Shown: positions 45,766 to 55,825 of the stretch, in pieces
Layout of the letters: each line of letters begins with the position of its first letter
Numbering within the stretch: position 1 is the first letter of the stretch
DNA from: Calonectria ilicicola
Taxonomy: Eukaryota; Ascomycota; Sordariomycetes; Hypocreales; Nectriaceae
Direction: 5' to 3'
Assembly (NCBI GenBank): GCA_020809705.1
Contig: CP085828.1
Location: 3,968,001-4,032,000, forward strand
Length of the DNA: 64,000 nucleotides
The notes under the pieces: model-generated
The model's input: the letters and a program-made list of their open reading frames with translations, nothing else
What the model was told of the DNA's origin: nothing
Databases searched by the model: none
Program-made: the position numbers and the translations under genes

Positions 45766-47603
45766 TGTTCTAAGGAGGCAATGGTGTGGAGAGACGTCGG
45801 GTGTTTACTTTCAGTAATTATGTATATGGGGTCTGAAGAAAATGTGCAATGTGCTCTTGTGCTCTAGCCAATTGTGCGATTTGGGCTCACCTGAGGATGA
45901 ATTAGTTATACGCGTGAACTTTTGCCGTATCTGGGATCGAATTTTGAAAATAATTTGAACAAGTATGTACAGCGATTGGCACTTCTCTATTTTGATCCTT
46001 GGCCATTTCCCCGATGTGGCCTCACAATTATTTTTACTAAGCGCTATGTATTTCCCCCATTATTTTTTGTTGAGCCCGTGGGTTAGCGTTCAATAACCCC
46101 CATGTGCGCCATCTACCAACAATCCAAGGACTACCTTTATTGGCCAGTGCAGCTGGGACTTTGGGGTGATGATAAACAGAAATTTTGGATTCGTGCCCAC
46201 TGTAACGCTGTGGCGCAGCACCTTGAGCGTGTACCCCAAGTGGATAAACCTGCCACTGAACCGTATGAACAATCTGGTATTCTTTTACAGGTCATCTGAT
46301 TTGTACTAAAACATCGAGTTACGATTGTGTAATATTATGAATCTCGAGGGGAAAAAATGGTGTATGCAAAACAACTGCTATTAGACGAGGGTGCAAAATG
46401 AACTTTTTATCCACCTAGAGCAGTCGGACTTTTGGGAGTAGATGGATCCATGAAAAGTTCCAATTTTGCTTTGCTTGATATCAAATGTGCCTAAACGGGC
46501 TACGATCAACAATGTTTTCTCTTCTTTTCACAATTCACTACTACTCCTCATGTAAGAGATGCTAGAAAATACTAACATCTAACATCTAAGTTTGCCGGTT
46601 TAGTCCCTCTGACATGGTCTGGAAATCATGGATATGGTATGGTGAATTTGTAGTCCCCAGCTCGTCTTAGTGGCAGCTAAGTTCTGACTCCTCACTTTAT
46701 CAAGCAAATTAGTAGACACGCTGTGGCTAGCAGCTTCTGCTTCGCTCTCATTATAGCCGTCCTCACCATATTCATATGGCTTTGTCACATGTCTGGAATA
46801 GAATACGAATAGAAGGATGCGATCCGCCAATAATCGCTCCATTTGTGGGGAAACGGCAAGGTTGATGATGCGACTGAATCCTGCGCGATCAAAATAACCT
46901 CGGAGTTTTGCTATGTTGAATGAAGGGGTTCATAATCGAATCTCGCAGGACCCTTGAATTGAATTAGAAAAGTTCAATGCGGTGGCCTTCCAATTTAGGG
47001 ATGGTTGATCCTTTGGAGCTGGCTAAAGGCGGGCCCTTTGATACGAGGCAGATGATCTTCTTGTTGATCGCAACTAAACTTCAGAGGGGAAAGCAGCCAG
47101 ACAAAACATGCCAAATATTTGAAGAGTGGAACCTGTCGGACCAATTTTGAATCCAATTGAGTTTGATCGATTCATTTGACTCAAAACTTGATGCGAGATC
47201 AATTGAGAAAAAGTTGACTTGGCGTCGCGTAGGATTGATACCCCAGATGTTCCGGTTCGGACCGATCTTGTTCCTGGTTTCAGGATCGCTCCTCAGCGCC
47301 TTAAACCGACCCTAGTCACCTGAGCGGCCGACCTTCCGGCTCCACACCTTCCAAGGCGACCGTACAGCAGCAAATACGAAGCTTCCGGACTGGTGGGGTA
47401 ACGGATGTGAGCAGGGTAGCTTTTGTGGCTGAGCCTTCTGGTGGTTGTGAGGAGGATACTCTAATCTCCTTCAAAACAGCCCTCAAAATAGCAATGGGAT
47501 CATTTCGTGAAAACACATAAGAAGACGATGTGAGGTGAAATTATAAGCATCATCAGCTCTCACCGCTGAGTCTGCCTAGATATCGTCTCAAATCGTGGCT
47601 ACC
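45766..47603. other. Gene-free spacer upstream of the GH71 gene
   Basis: About 1.8 kb, AT-rich on the left. Short open frames (46102-46299 plus; 46600-46842 minus; 47316-47516 minus) show no domains or splice partners. At 47252-47266 there is a CGGTTCGGACCG element, an imperfect palindrome of the CGG-type bound by Zn2Cys6 regulators, about 340 nt upstream of the GH71 start. Confidence 0.45.
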
Positions 47604-49727
47604 ATGGTATCAGCATCGGGATTTTGTCGTCGCATGGGCTTTAGTGCCCTTGCAGCAGTGGCCGCCTTTTCTTCGATTTCTCAAGCAGCTGCTATTGAGG
47701 CAACGGCACTGACTGAGCGCGCTAGCTCTAGTGATCGCCTGGTCTTTTGCCACTTTATGGTATGTTTTTTTTTTTCGCTGTCCCAATTGAAGGGGATAAA
47801 AAACTGACTTCTGGCGTTTAGATTGGTATTGTGGGTGACAGAACCAGCTCCGCCGACTATGATGATGATATGAAACTCGCAAAGGCGGCTGGCATCGATG
47901 CCTTTGCCCTTAACATTGGTACCGATGACTATAGTGACCAGCAGCTTGATTATGCCTATGAATCGGCCGACCGAAATGGCATGAAGGTCTTTATTTCCTT
48001 CGACTTCAACTGGTGGAGCACCAGCAATGCAGCAGGTGTCGGCCAAAAGATCAAAGACTATGCTAGCAAATCTGGTCAACTTCTTATTGATGGTCGTCCT
48101 TTCGCTTCTTCATTTGCTGGAGATGGCCTTGATGCTGCTGCTGTCAAGTCTGCGGCTGGCTCTGACGTCTACTTTGTGCCCAACTTCCACCCCACTCAAT
48201 CATCAACGAATAACATTGACGGCGCGTTTAACTGGATGGTGAGTGATGAGATTTTGTGTGTTTCTGGAGATATCTTGAACAACTCATGAAAATTATCCAT
48301 ATGTAATCATTTTCTGACACGCATGCAGGCTTGGCCAAACGATGGAAACAACAAGGCTCCGAAGTCAGGCCAGAGTGTGAGTGTAGCTGATGGCGATAAT
48401 TCCTACAACAACTGGCTTGGAAGCAAAGCCTATATGGCCCGTAAGCTCCATCAGGTCTTCCATCTAGAACAGAACTGACTTTAATAGCTATCTCACCCTG
48501 GTTCTTCACACATTTCGGACCTGAAGTCAGCTTTTCCAAGGTGATTTCCCTCTGACTCCAAAACACCACACTCGGCTAACAAGCACTAGAACTGGGTCTT
48601 TCCCGGAGGTTCTCTTCTTTTCGACCGCTGGAATGAAATCCTTCAGGGAGGATTCCCAATGGTCGAAATCATCACTTGGAACGATTATGGAGAGTCTCAC
48701 TACATTGGACCCTTGAGCTCTAAGCACTACGACGATGGCAACTCCAAGTGGACTAATGACATGCCCCACAACGGATGGCTTGATATGTCGAAACCGTTTA
48801 TCTCTGCCTACAAGAACAAGGACACCGACGTCAGCAAGTACATCGAAGATGAGCAAATTGTTTACTGGTACCGCCGCACGCTCAAGTCGCTCGATTGCGA
48901 TGCTACCGACACCACAGCGGGTCGAGCTGCCAACAACGATAGCGGCAATTACTTCGAGGGCCGTCCCAATGGATGGGAGACTATGGAGGACGTAGTGTAT
49001 GTCGTGAGCCTTCTCAAGTCCGCGGGTAGCGTTACTGCGTCTTCAGGTTCCAATACGGTAACTAAGGAACTGCCTGCGGGAGCCAACATTTTCACTGTTC
49101 CCGCTGGTCTCGGACAGCAAAAGTTTTCTCTTTCGCGCAATGGCGCGACTGTATTCTCCGACACCTCGCTTATGGATATCACCAATGTCTGCCCTTGCGG
49201 TCTGTACAACTTTAACGCCTATGTCGGCACCGTCCCTGCTGGCTCCTCCGACTCCCTTCAAAGCGACGGTCTCGCATCACTGACTGTTGGCCTACACGTT
49301 ACAACTTGTCAGGCTACTCCTTCGCTGGGAACTAACCCACCATCGCCTACTCAACCTGCCAGTCAGCCTGCTACGACGACGAATTCCGCTCCCGCTGTTA
49401 CTTCTGCGGCTGGTCGTAAGTGACCCAGGTTCAGTCTGTAATTTCTGTTGTAACCTTACTAACTGGAAGACAGAGGTTTGCACCGCTGGTACCGTCGCAG
49501 ATGGCCAATCGGGTAACTATCTTGGCCTTTGCGAGTTCACATGCCAATATGGATATTGTCCTCCAGGCCCCTGCACCTGCACTCAATATGGCACAGCCAA
49601 AACTGCTCCTGCTACCAATGGACGAGAAGGTTGTCCTATTGAAGGCGAGGATGATAGCTACAAGGGTCTATGCAGCTATTCATGCAACCACGGATATTGT
49701 CCTGATACTGCTTGTCAATACTGTTAA
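47604..49727 (+). CDS. Secreted alpha-1,3-glucanase (mutanase), GH71 with C-terminal CBM24-like module
   Basis: Six exons: 47604-47759, 47822-48238, 48329-48440, 48488-48540, 48590-49415 and 49474-49727, giving 605 residues. A signal peptide covers about residues 1-30. The GH71 catalytic domain begins at RLVFCHFMIGIVGDR, with FALNIG, FISFDFNWWS, FVPNFHP, SPWFFTHFG and EIITWNDYGES all visible. After a beta-rich region and a short Ser/Thr/Pro linker (about 500-520) lies a cysteine-rich module with two repeats (YLGLCEFTCQYGYCP and YKGLCSYSCNHGYCP), resembling the CBM24 alpha-1,3-glucan-binding module of Trichoderma mutanases. The enzyme cleaves alpha-1,3-glucan in fungal cell walls, so roles in wall remodelling or attack on other fungi fit. 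The last exon carries the binding module alone, joined in phase 1. Confidence 0.92.
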
Positions 49728-50121
49728 TGTAATAACATGAGCTATAAATACGCAGTTAAAAGATAATGGGGATGATATCTTGTAGTGGTTTGATGTCAAT
49801 ACTTAATATTCGATATGGAAAAAGTTATTCCGAAAATGTATCATTAAATCAGCCATGGCCATGGCAGAGTCCAGCGTTGAAGCCTATGCACCAAATCTCG
49901 TCTCGCTGTGGTCAAAAATATTCTCACGTGGTTTTTCGTCATGGAACGTGAGAAGATTTCTTAAGTGTAGATAATTTGATGGATCATGAACTTCTGATAT
50001 AGGAACACTGGGTATAAAAGATCGCTCGATTCAGTAATAAATTCTCGAATAGCTGGACTTGCTAACCGTATTATGGGCAGGAGGTTGGCCATATGGATTT
50101 CTCTTTTCATGCGAATAACAA
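49728..50121. other. Convergent spacer GH71 / Zn2Cys6 gene
   Basis: AT-rich 3' flanks of two convergent genes; no gene seen. Confidence 0.4.
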
Positions 50122-52089
50122 CTATAGATGTTGAATATCTAAAAGAGATCCAAATAACGAGTAGTTATGACAAATCGGATCGATAAAACTAAGGTCAAGG
50201 TCCGACAGTACAGAAGCCTCAGATCCTTGTGCCATTGCTTTCACTGCCAATTTATTTGAATGTGAAGATGTACTCGGAGTGGACTGAGTCAAGGCGATAG
50301 ATCTCGAAAATGGCTCCGAGTTCAACCTATCAAGAGAGTCGGATATTAGAACTGCAGCGCAAGATTGTACTTGGCGATACGCCGATTCTGCGAGCCGCCA
50401 GACCCGCTTCACATTTTTTAAGCAACCCAAAACCAATGCAACTCTATTATAATGATGACCAAAGCAATCCTCAGAGTGACTGGTAGATGTCGCCAGCTGG
50501 ATTAGGCCACACATACCTAATGCAGGGATGATCAGTGGTGTGTGCTTCTGGATATTAGGGCAAAGAGCCATGTAATCGGACATGCGTCTTGAAGCATCTG
50601 TCGCTTTAATGCTTTGTATAAAGCGTGTAGATGTTGATGAAGAATGTAGTTGTGTGAATGGCAAGAAGGGATCATGAGTGCTTGACAGTAGCGGGTAGAA
50701 GCGGCTTCGTGGCAGATGCAGCAGCATGTTCGCGTATGTTATGATTGTGTGTGCTTGAAACATCATCTCATCCATGTTGCCGTACGAATCCACGATATCT
50801 AACTTTTCTGCTGGAAGGTGATTTGTCCAATTGATCAACGCATTTTCTGTTGCAAATATGTGATCGCGATGGTATTCCTTAAGACGATTTAAGACAAGAA
50901 CCTGACTTAGGATCGTTGCGGCGTCGATGCGATAGCTGAAAGAGGAAAAAGAAAGTTCCTTGGAAGCCAAAACTCTTCCTTTGAAATCAAGAAACTTTTG
51001 GGGTTGCGGAATCTCGCGGGTTCCGGTGTAGCACGACTCTTCGCAGGGCAGAGGCACCTCATGCGACACTGAACTAAAGTGGAAGGATATTGTCCTTAGT
51101 GGAATCGTGAGGAGGATATCTACCACAAAAAGCTCCCACCAGGTTCTCCTTAAGCTTTCAGCCTCAATTGATCTCTCGGGGTGGCGGGACCTGGCAAAGT
51201 CGGCGCGATTCATGCCAAGTTCGAGAGCAATTTCGCTGCACTGTGCAAAGGCTTTATGGGCTTCGCTAAGGTCACCACGTGAAAACAAAACGATCGAGTA
51301 TAAAAGCAACGATTGCACCATGTGAGATGAGCGATCTGAGCTAGAGGTCAACTCAGAAATCACTTTCTTCTTGAGTTGTTCGCTCGGACTGAGTTGAACA
51401 TAATGCGAACCTACAAAGTCCACTACAAGTCTGAGATGAGTGGGATAGAGTTGCGATGCGTACATAGGACCTGGTACAAGAATGGGGTGAGCGGAGTGAA
51501 AATTCTCGTAGAAGAGGCGAGTGAAGCGGTCGCCATCACACCACGGCCCAGACACTGAGCTTGGTGGATCTTGTCTGTCTAAATCATCGGAGCCTGATGT
51601 CGCCCATGGAAGCTGATCAGATGTCAAGTTGGAAAATGATGATATACTTTCATCAACAGAGCTTGGGGCGGCCTTCACTGCTGTGTTGAAGATATTTAGT
51701 GAAGCTGCGACAACTGAGGGAGGAGCACCAAGTTCTGTTGCAGCTGTGCTATCACCAGAAGTAGGCGCCGAGGCAAACGCTTTTGGAGATGATGGAGAGG
51801 AAATGGATGAGCAAATGGGGGCGGTTGCAGCGTCTTCCGTTGAGTTGGACGCGGACGGGCAATGTTCAGAAGGTGGAGGAAGAGGCTCGGAATGAGATGA
51901 TTCTGGTTGGGCTGGGAGAAGATTCCTCCGTCCTCCCCGTCGCGAAGGCTGATAATGGCAGTTGTGGCCATTTTGGAGGCAGCGCAAACATGTCGGTCTC
52001 TTTCCATCACATTTGAGATGCTGCTTCCTGCATCCAATACAGGCCAGTGATGCAAGTCCGGTCTGTTTCGTTCGTCTTAAGCGCGGCAT
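50122..52089 (-). CDS. Zn2Cys6 fungal transcription factor
   Basis: Single exon, 655 residues. Near the N-terminus (residues 17-44) is the binuclear zinc cluster, with all six cysteines in C-x2-C-x6-C-x6-C-x2-C-x6-C spacing, followed by an arginine-rich linker (RRGGRR). A serine/proline-rich region runs to about 180. The middle (about 210-480) has the fungal_trans features: FYENFHSAHPILVPGPMY, then LLLYSIVLFSRGDLSEAH and RTWWELFVVDI. The open frame continues upstream to 52245, but the ATG at 52089 lies 16 residues before the cluster and is the likely start. Targets unknown; neighbours are the GH71 gene (convergent) and cystathionine gamma-lyase (divergent). Confidence 0.9.
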   Translation of the reverse strand: MPRLRRTKQTGLASLACIGCRKQHLKCDGKRPTCLRCLQNGHNCHYQPSRRGGRRNLLPAQPESSHSEPLPPPSEHCPSASNSTEDAATAPICSSISSPSSPKAFASAPTSGDSTAATELGAPPSVVAASLNIFNTAVKAAPSSVDESISSFSNLTSDQLPWATSGSDDLDRQDPPSSVSGPWCDGDRFTRLFYENFHSAHPILVPGPMYASQLYPTHLRLVVDFVGSHYVQLSPSEQLKKKVISELTSSSDRSSHMVQSLLLYSIVLFSRGDLSEAHKAFAQCSEIALELGMNRADFARSRHPERSIEAESLRRTWWELFVVDILLTIPLRTISFHFSSVSHEVPLPCEESCYTGTREIPQPQKFLDFKGRVLASKELSFSSFSYRIDAATILSQVLVLNRLKEYHRDHIFATENALINWTNHLPAEKLDIVDSYGNMDEMMFQAHTIITYANMLLHLPRSRFYPLLSSTHDPFLPFTQLHSSSTSTRFIQSIKATDASRRMSDYMALCPNIQKHTPLIIPALGMCGLIQLATSTSHSEDCFGHHYNRVALVLGCLKNVKRVWRLAESAYRQVQSCAAVLISDSLDRLNSEPFSRSIALTQSTPSTSSHSNKLAVKAMAQGSEASVLSDLDLSFIDPICHNYSLFGSLLDIQHL

Positions 52090-53718
52090 TGTTATAGCAG
52101 CGTCGGTAGCAATTTTCTTGTGAAAACACAAGAATTTGACTTGTGCTAAGTTGGCCTTTGCTTGAACGTCATGGCCTACGAGCGAGATAGTGACGAGGTT
52201 GGTCCGATTCGTCAGGATGCCAACCCATGCAAGCTGTGCCCACAATTTCAGTCGTTAATCTGGTGGCACCACCAAGGGTGGTGTCGAGTGATCCCCGATG
52301 CCCGAAGTCGGATCCTGAACTTCGTGTGCGCATTTATCATGGAGTATTACGTCGTAATTTTCGTTTGAAATCCGCAAACACCTTCTATTGTATGGAGGAC
52401 TCTGAGAGATTACTCGCATGGCTTAGAGCGGTTGAATTTGAACGTGCAATGCAAACATGGACTGCGAAAGGCAAACAAAAACGCATTCTATCAGTTTCAA
52501 TTATATTTAAATCAAGTAGATGTGAGAAGAATATGAAAGTGGTGCAAGGTCTATTACTTACAAGAAGAGCGATTGGCCTTCGGCGTTGCTTTGATTTAAA
52601 GGCCTGTTCGGCGACATATCCTTGTCACTTGTTGTATTTGCGGGCATGCACATCGGCGATTGATGGTGGCACGACGCCGTTGACCAAGCTTCATTCCAGA
52701 TGGGTCACTGATTTCTAAGCTTCCACTAAATAAATCCTCGACCAAATTAAAACCTTGTTGCATTACTACACCGTTTGGATCCCCACACCCTCGCCCAATT
52801 CCTTGCTGGCTCATTGTATCATATGAGCTCGATTTAAATGCGCTCTTCCTTTATTTTCGCCATTTTAACCTTTGCAAACAGTCTAATATCTCACCCGCAA
52901 CCAACTCTAACACCAGACAAAATGCTATCTTTTCTCTTGATGGCCTTGTTGAACGTGATAGTTGAAATTTCCGAATTCATTCCCGCTAGAATAGTGCTCA
53001 ATCCATATAAGTGTAAACGCTTAACAGACACCATCCTCTGAAAACCATTAGCAACTTTGAATCATAGCAAAATGGGGTATTTCTTCTCAAGCTTCATGTC
53101 CTAAAATATAGACAAGATAGAGACCCTATCTAGATGGCACTTGCAATCCGGGGAAGTACGCTTTAACGCTAGGTCGTTTTACCTCAATAGAGCCATAAAA
53201 CAGCCGGATATTCTTCATATTTAATTGCTAAATGGGTAATTAGCTATTCAAACACCGAGATAGGTGTCGTGCCGGTGGGTAAGCAATCCCCGAACCAGGG
53301 CATTCAAGTGGAACATGTCAAAGCCCGATCAAAAGGAGTCATGCAGAAATCCTCGAAATCGAGTATTCAAATGTAGATATTAAAATATATTACTAAGCAT
53401 TGGATATGGGATGAGTTTACTCCGATCCGATTTCGACGGATCTTCTCGTCGATTGACTTCGGTGATTGACCAAACACTACACAAACCGGTGGAATAACCG
53501 CGCACTTAATTCTTGCATCATCGACTGTCTCCACCATCGATTCCATTATTAGGTAGCTGTAGTATGGCATTGTGTAGATAAATAATGGGATTGCCTCCTA
53601 CCTTTATCTGTTTTCATCGTCTTGCAACAAACTCACTACGGCGTAAAGTAATTTTCACTGCGACTGATTCTATCACCGAACTCCATTTTTATCGGTTTAT
53701 TACTATCAAGTGGTGACC
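52090..53718. promoter_or_regulatory. Divergent intergenic region Zn2Cys6 gene / cystathionine gamma-lyase
   Basis: A 1.6-kb spacer. A plus-strand open frame of 163 codons (52227-52718) has no domain or good start context and is not called. The right part (53000-53700) is AT-rich and contains the promoter of the lyase gene. Confidence 0.45.
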
Positions 53719-54927
53719 ATGACAGTTACTAACGGAGATCATCCTGTTCAAACTAAATCCTTCGGAACTCTTGCTGTTCATGCCGGCTCCCCGAAAGACC
53801 CCGTCACTGGTGCGGTGATTGAACCAATCTCACTGTCCTCCACATTTGCCCAGAGTGCAGTAGGAGTTCCTATTGGTGCTTTTGAATACAGTCGGGCAGC
53901 CAACCCGAACCGACAGAACTTTGAGACCGCCATCGCCGCGCTTGAGAATGCGAAGCATGCCCTGGCCTTTTCATCAGGCAGTGCAACCACTTCGGTTATC
54001 CTGCAATCCCTCCCAATTGGTTCCCACGTTATTTCTGTATCAGACATCTACGGAGGGACACATCGCTATTTCACCAAGGTTGCAAACACCCATGGGGTGA
54101 ATGTTACCTTTTTGGACGATATGGAGAATGCCCTCAGTAGTGCCATCAACGAGAACACGCGCCTGATATGGATTGAAACCCCTACAAACCCAACACTCAG
54201 AACAACTGACATTGAGAAGATATCAGCCATTGCTCACGCGAAGGATGTTCTGGTCGTGGTTGATAATACTTTCATGTCGCCATATGTTCAAAATCCACTG
54301 TCGCATGGTGCCGATATTGTTGTGCACAGCGTCACAAAATACATTAATGGCCACAGTGATGTTGTCATGGGTGTCGCTGCGTTCAATTGTTCCAAGATTC
54401 ACGCCCGACTCTCGTTTTTACAAAATGCAATCGGCGCCGTTCCATCGCCGTTTGATTGTTGGCTTGCGCATCGCGGGCTGAAGACACTTGCATTACGCGC
54501 AAGGGAGGCAAATCGCAATGCTATGATTATTGCTACCGCTCTGGAGGCTAACGAATCTGTCATTTTGGTAAATTATCCGGGGCTGAAATCATCCCCACAC
54601 CATGCCACCGCAATCAAACAGCACCGAGATGGTATGGGAGGCGGAATGATTTCCTTTAGAATCCGCGGTGGGCGGCTCGCAGCCGAGCGCTTTTGTCAAC
54701 TCACAAAGATTGCGACGTTGGCAGAATCACTGGGTGGCGTTGAATCCCTTGTTGAAGTCCCGGCCAGCATGACCCACGCTGGAATTTCCAAGGAGAAGCG
54801 AGAGAAGGTTGGTGTATTTGATGACTTGATCCGCCTGTCATGTGGTATTGAAGATGGTGAGGACCTGAAGGCAGATATACTACAAGCACTTGAATGTGCT
54901 GTGCGTGAAAGTTTGTCACAAGAATAA
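53719..54927 (+). CDS. Cystathionine gamma-lyase-type PLP enzyme
   Basis: Single exon, 402 residues. Cys/Met metabolism PLP family: FGTLAVHAG near the N-terminus, YSRAANPNR for phosphate and substrate binding, SSGSATTS, SDIYGGTHRYF, ETPTNPTLR, the PLP aspartate in VVDNTF (D182) and the Schiff-base lysine in SVTKYINGHSD (K207). SLGGVESLVEVPASMTH near the C-terminus is typical of gamma-lyases. The likely reaction is conversion of cystathionine to cysteine, 2-oxobutyrate and ammonia; some members also desulfurate cysteine. It is intronless and followed on the same strand by the SSU1-like gene. The ATG at 53719 is used; the frame extends 9 nt upstream without another ATG. Confidence 0.92.
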   Translation: MTVTNGDHPVQTKSFGTLAVHAGSPKDPVTGAVIEPISLSSTFAQSAVGVPIGAFEYSRAANPNRQNFETAIAALENAKHALAFSSGSATTSVILQSLPIGSHVISVSDIYGGTHRYFTKVANTHGVNVTFLDDMENALSSAINENTRLIWIETPTNPTLRTTDIEKISAIAHAKDVLVVVDNTFMSPYVQNPLSHGADIVVHSVTKYINGHSDVVMGVAAFNCSKIHARLSFLQNAIGAVPSPFDCWLAHRGLKTLALRAREANRNAMIIATALEANESVILVNYPGLKSSPHHATAIKQHRDGMGGGMISFRIRGGRLAAERFCQLTKIATLAESLGGVESLVEVPASMTHAGISKEKREKVGVFDDLIRLSCGIEDGEDLKADILQALECAVRESLSQE

Positions 54928-55825
54928 TTTTAGATCGTCCCTAAGACTAGCTGTAGAGAAATGTATCTTATTTCTTATTAACACATGTGTCTGTCAAAAA
55001 CATGAAACAAGACGGGGAATTTCAAGGCTGATCTGGCACGAATCGCTCACACGTTCTCTCCGTGCCAGCCATGAGTCTTTGCAAGCCTTTGCGGAGTGCA
55101 GCACTCGAAACCTTTAAGTAACTATTTTGCTTGATATTCTCTTTTTACTTATACACAAGTCTAGTTATCCAGCAAGGTCAATACACCAAATAAGGCTTGC
55201 AGATACAAACCCAAAACAAGAAAGTTACCGAACGTCGTGATAACCTAGAAATGTCATCTCCAATACCTTGATAGAAAAGTCTCTTGTATGTTCTATTAGG
55301 ATAGGAATTTAATACATTTCATAACACACCACTTTAATGCTAACTTTCCCCAGCGGGGAATTTTGCTTGATATTTATGAATAATTATACTATTGGAAAAG
55401 GATTCCTTTCAAATAACCTAGTGGTTTTCCTTCAAGTCTCAAATTGACCATCAGGTTGATGCTTACCAGTTCCCTAAATACCCTGTCATTTTTTGTTGGT
55501 GGCCTGGTCTTGGAGTTTCTCGGTCGCTTAATTTTTATTCTCGACTGACACTGACACCACCCCGGAAACACCTCAGCAGGGGGCTAATCTCACATTCCCC
55601 ATGCTTATTTCGCCCAGCAAGGCAAGGACCGATGAGGTGGCCGAATGAATCGCCGGTTGAGTCGGTGTTTGACTTGATCATCCAGAATCTAGTCCAAATG
55701 CTAGGAAATTTAATCTATCAATATAGGCCATATTTATATCATGAACACAATGCACTTCAGCTACGTGATTTGGTTTGTATTTTATTCAAGGAAACGTGCA
55801 AGCTTTTACTGGGTTACGGTTAGAA
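54928..55825. other. Intergenic cystathionine gamma-lyase - SSU1-like gene
   Basis: About 0.9 kb, AT-rich. It includes an inverted repeat at 55033-55068 in the lyase 3' flank and the promoter of the SSU1-like gene. No gene seen. Confidence 0.4.
55033..55068 (+). repeat. Inverted repeat (8-bp stem) in lyase 3' flank
   Basis: CTGGCACG at 55033-55040 and its reverse complement CGTGCCAG at 55061-55068 with a 20-nt loop. It lies about 105 nt past the stop codon, so could form an mRNA hairpin if transcribed. Confidence 0.5.

Noticed and set aside
46102..46299. Plus-strand open frame of 65 codons
   Set aside because: No similarity to the mini-genes and no domain or splice support.
52227..52718. 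Plus-strand open frame of 163 codons between the Zn2Cys6 and lyase genes
   Set aside because: No recognisable domain and no clear promoter or splice partners; overlaps the probable 5' leader of the regulator gene.
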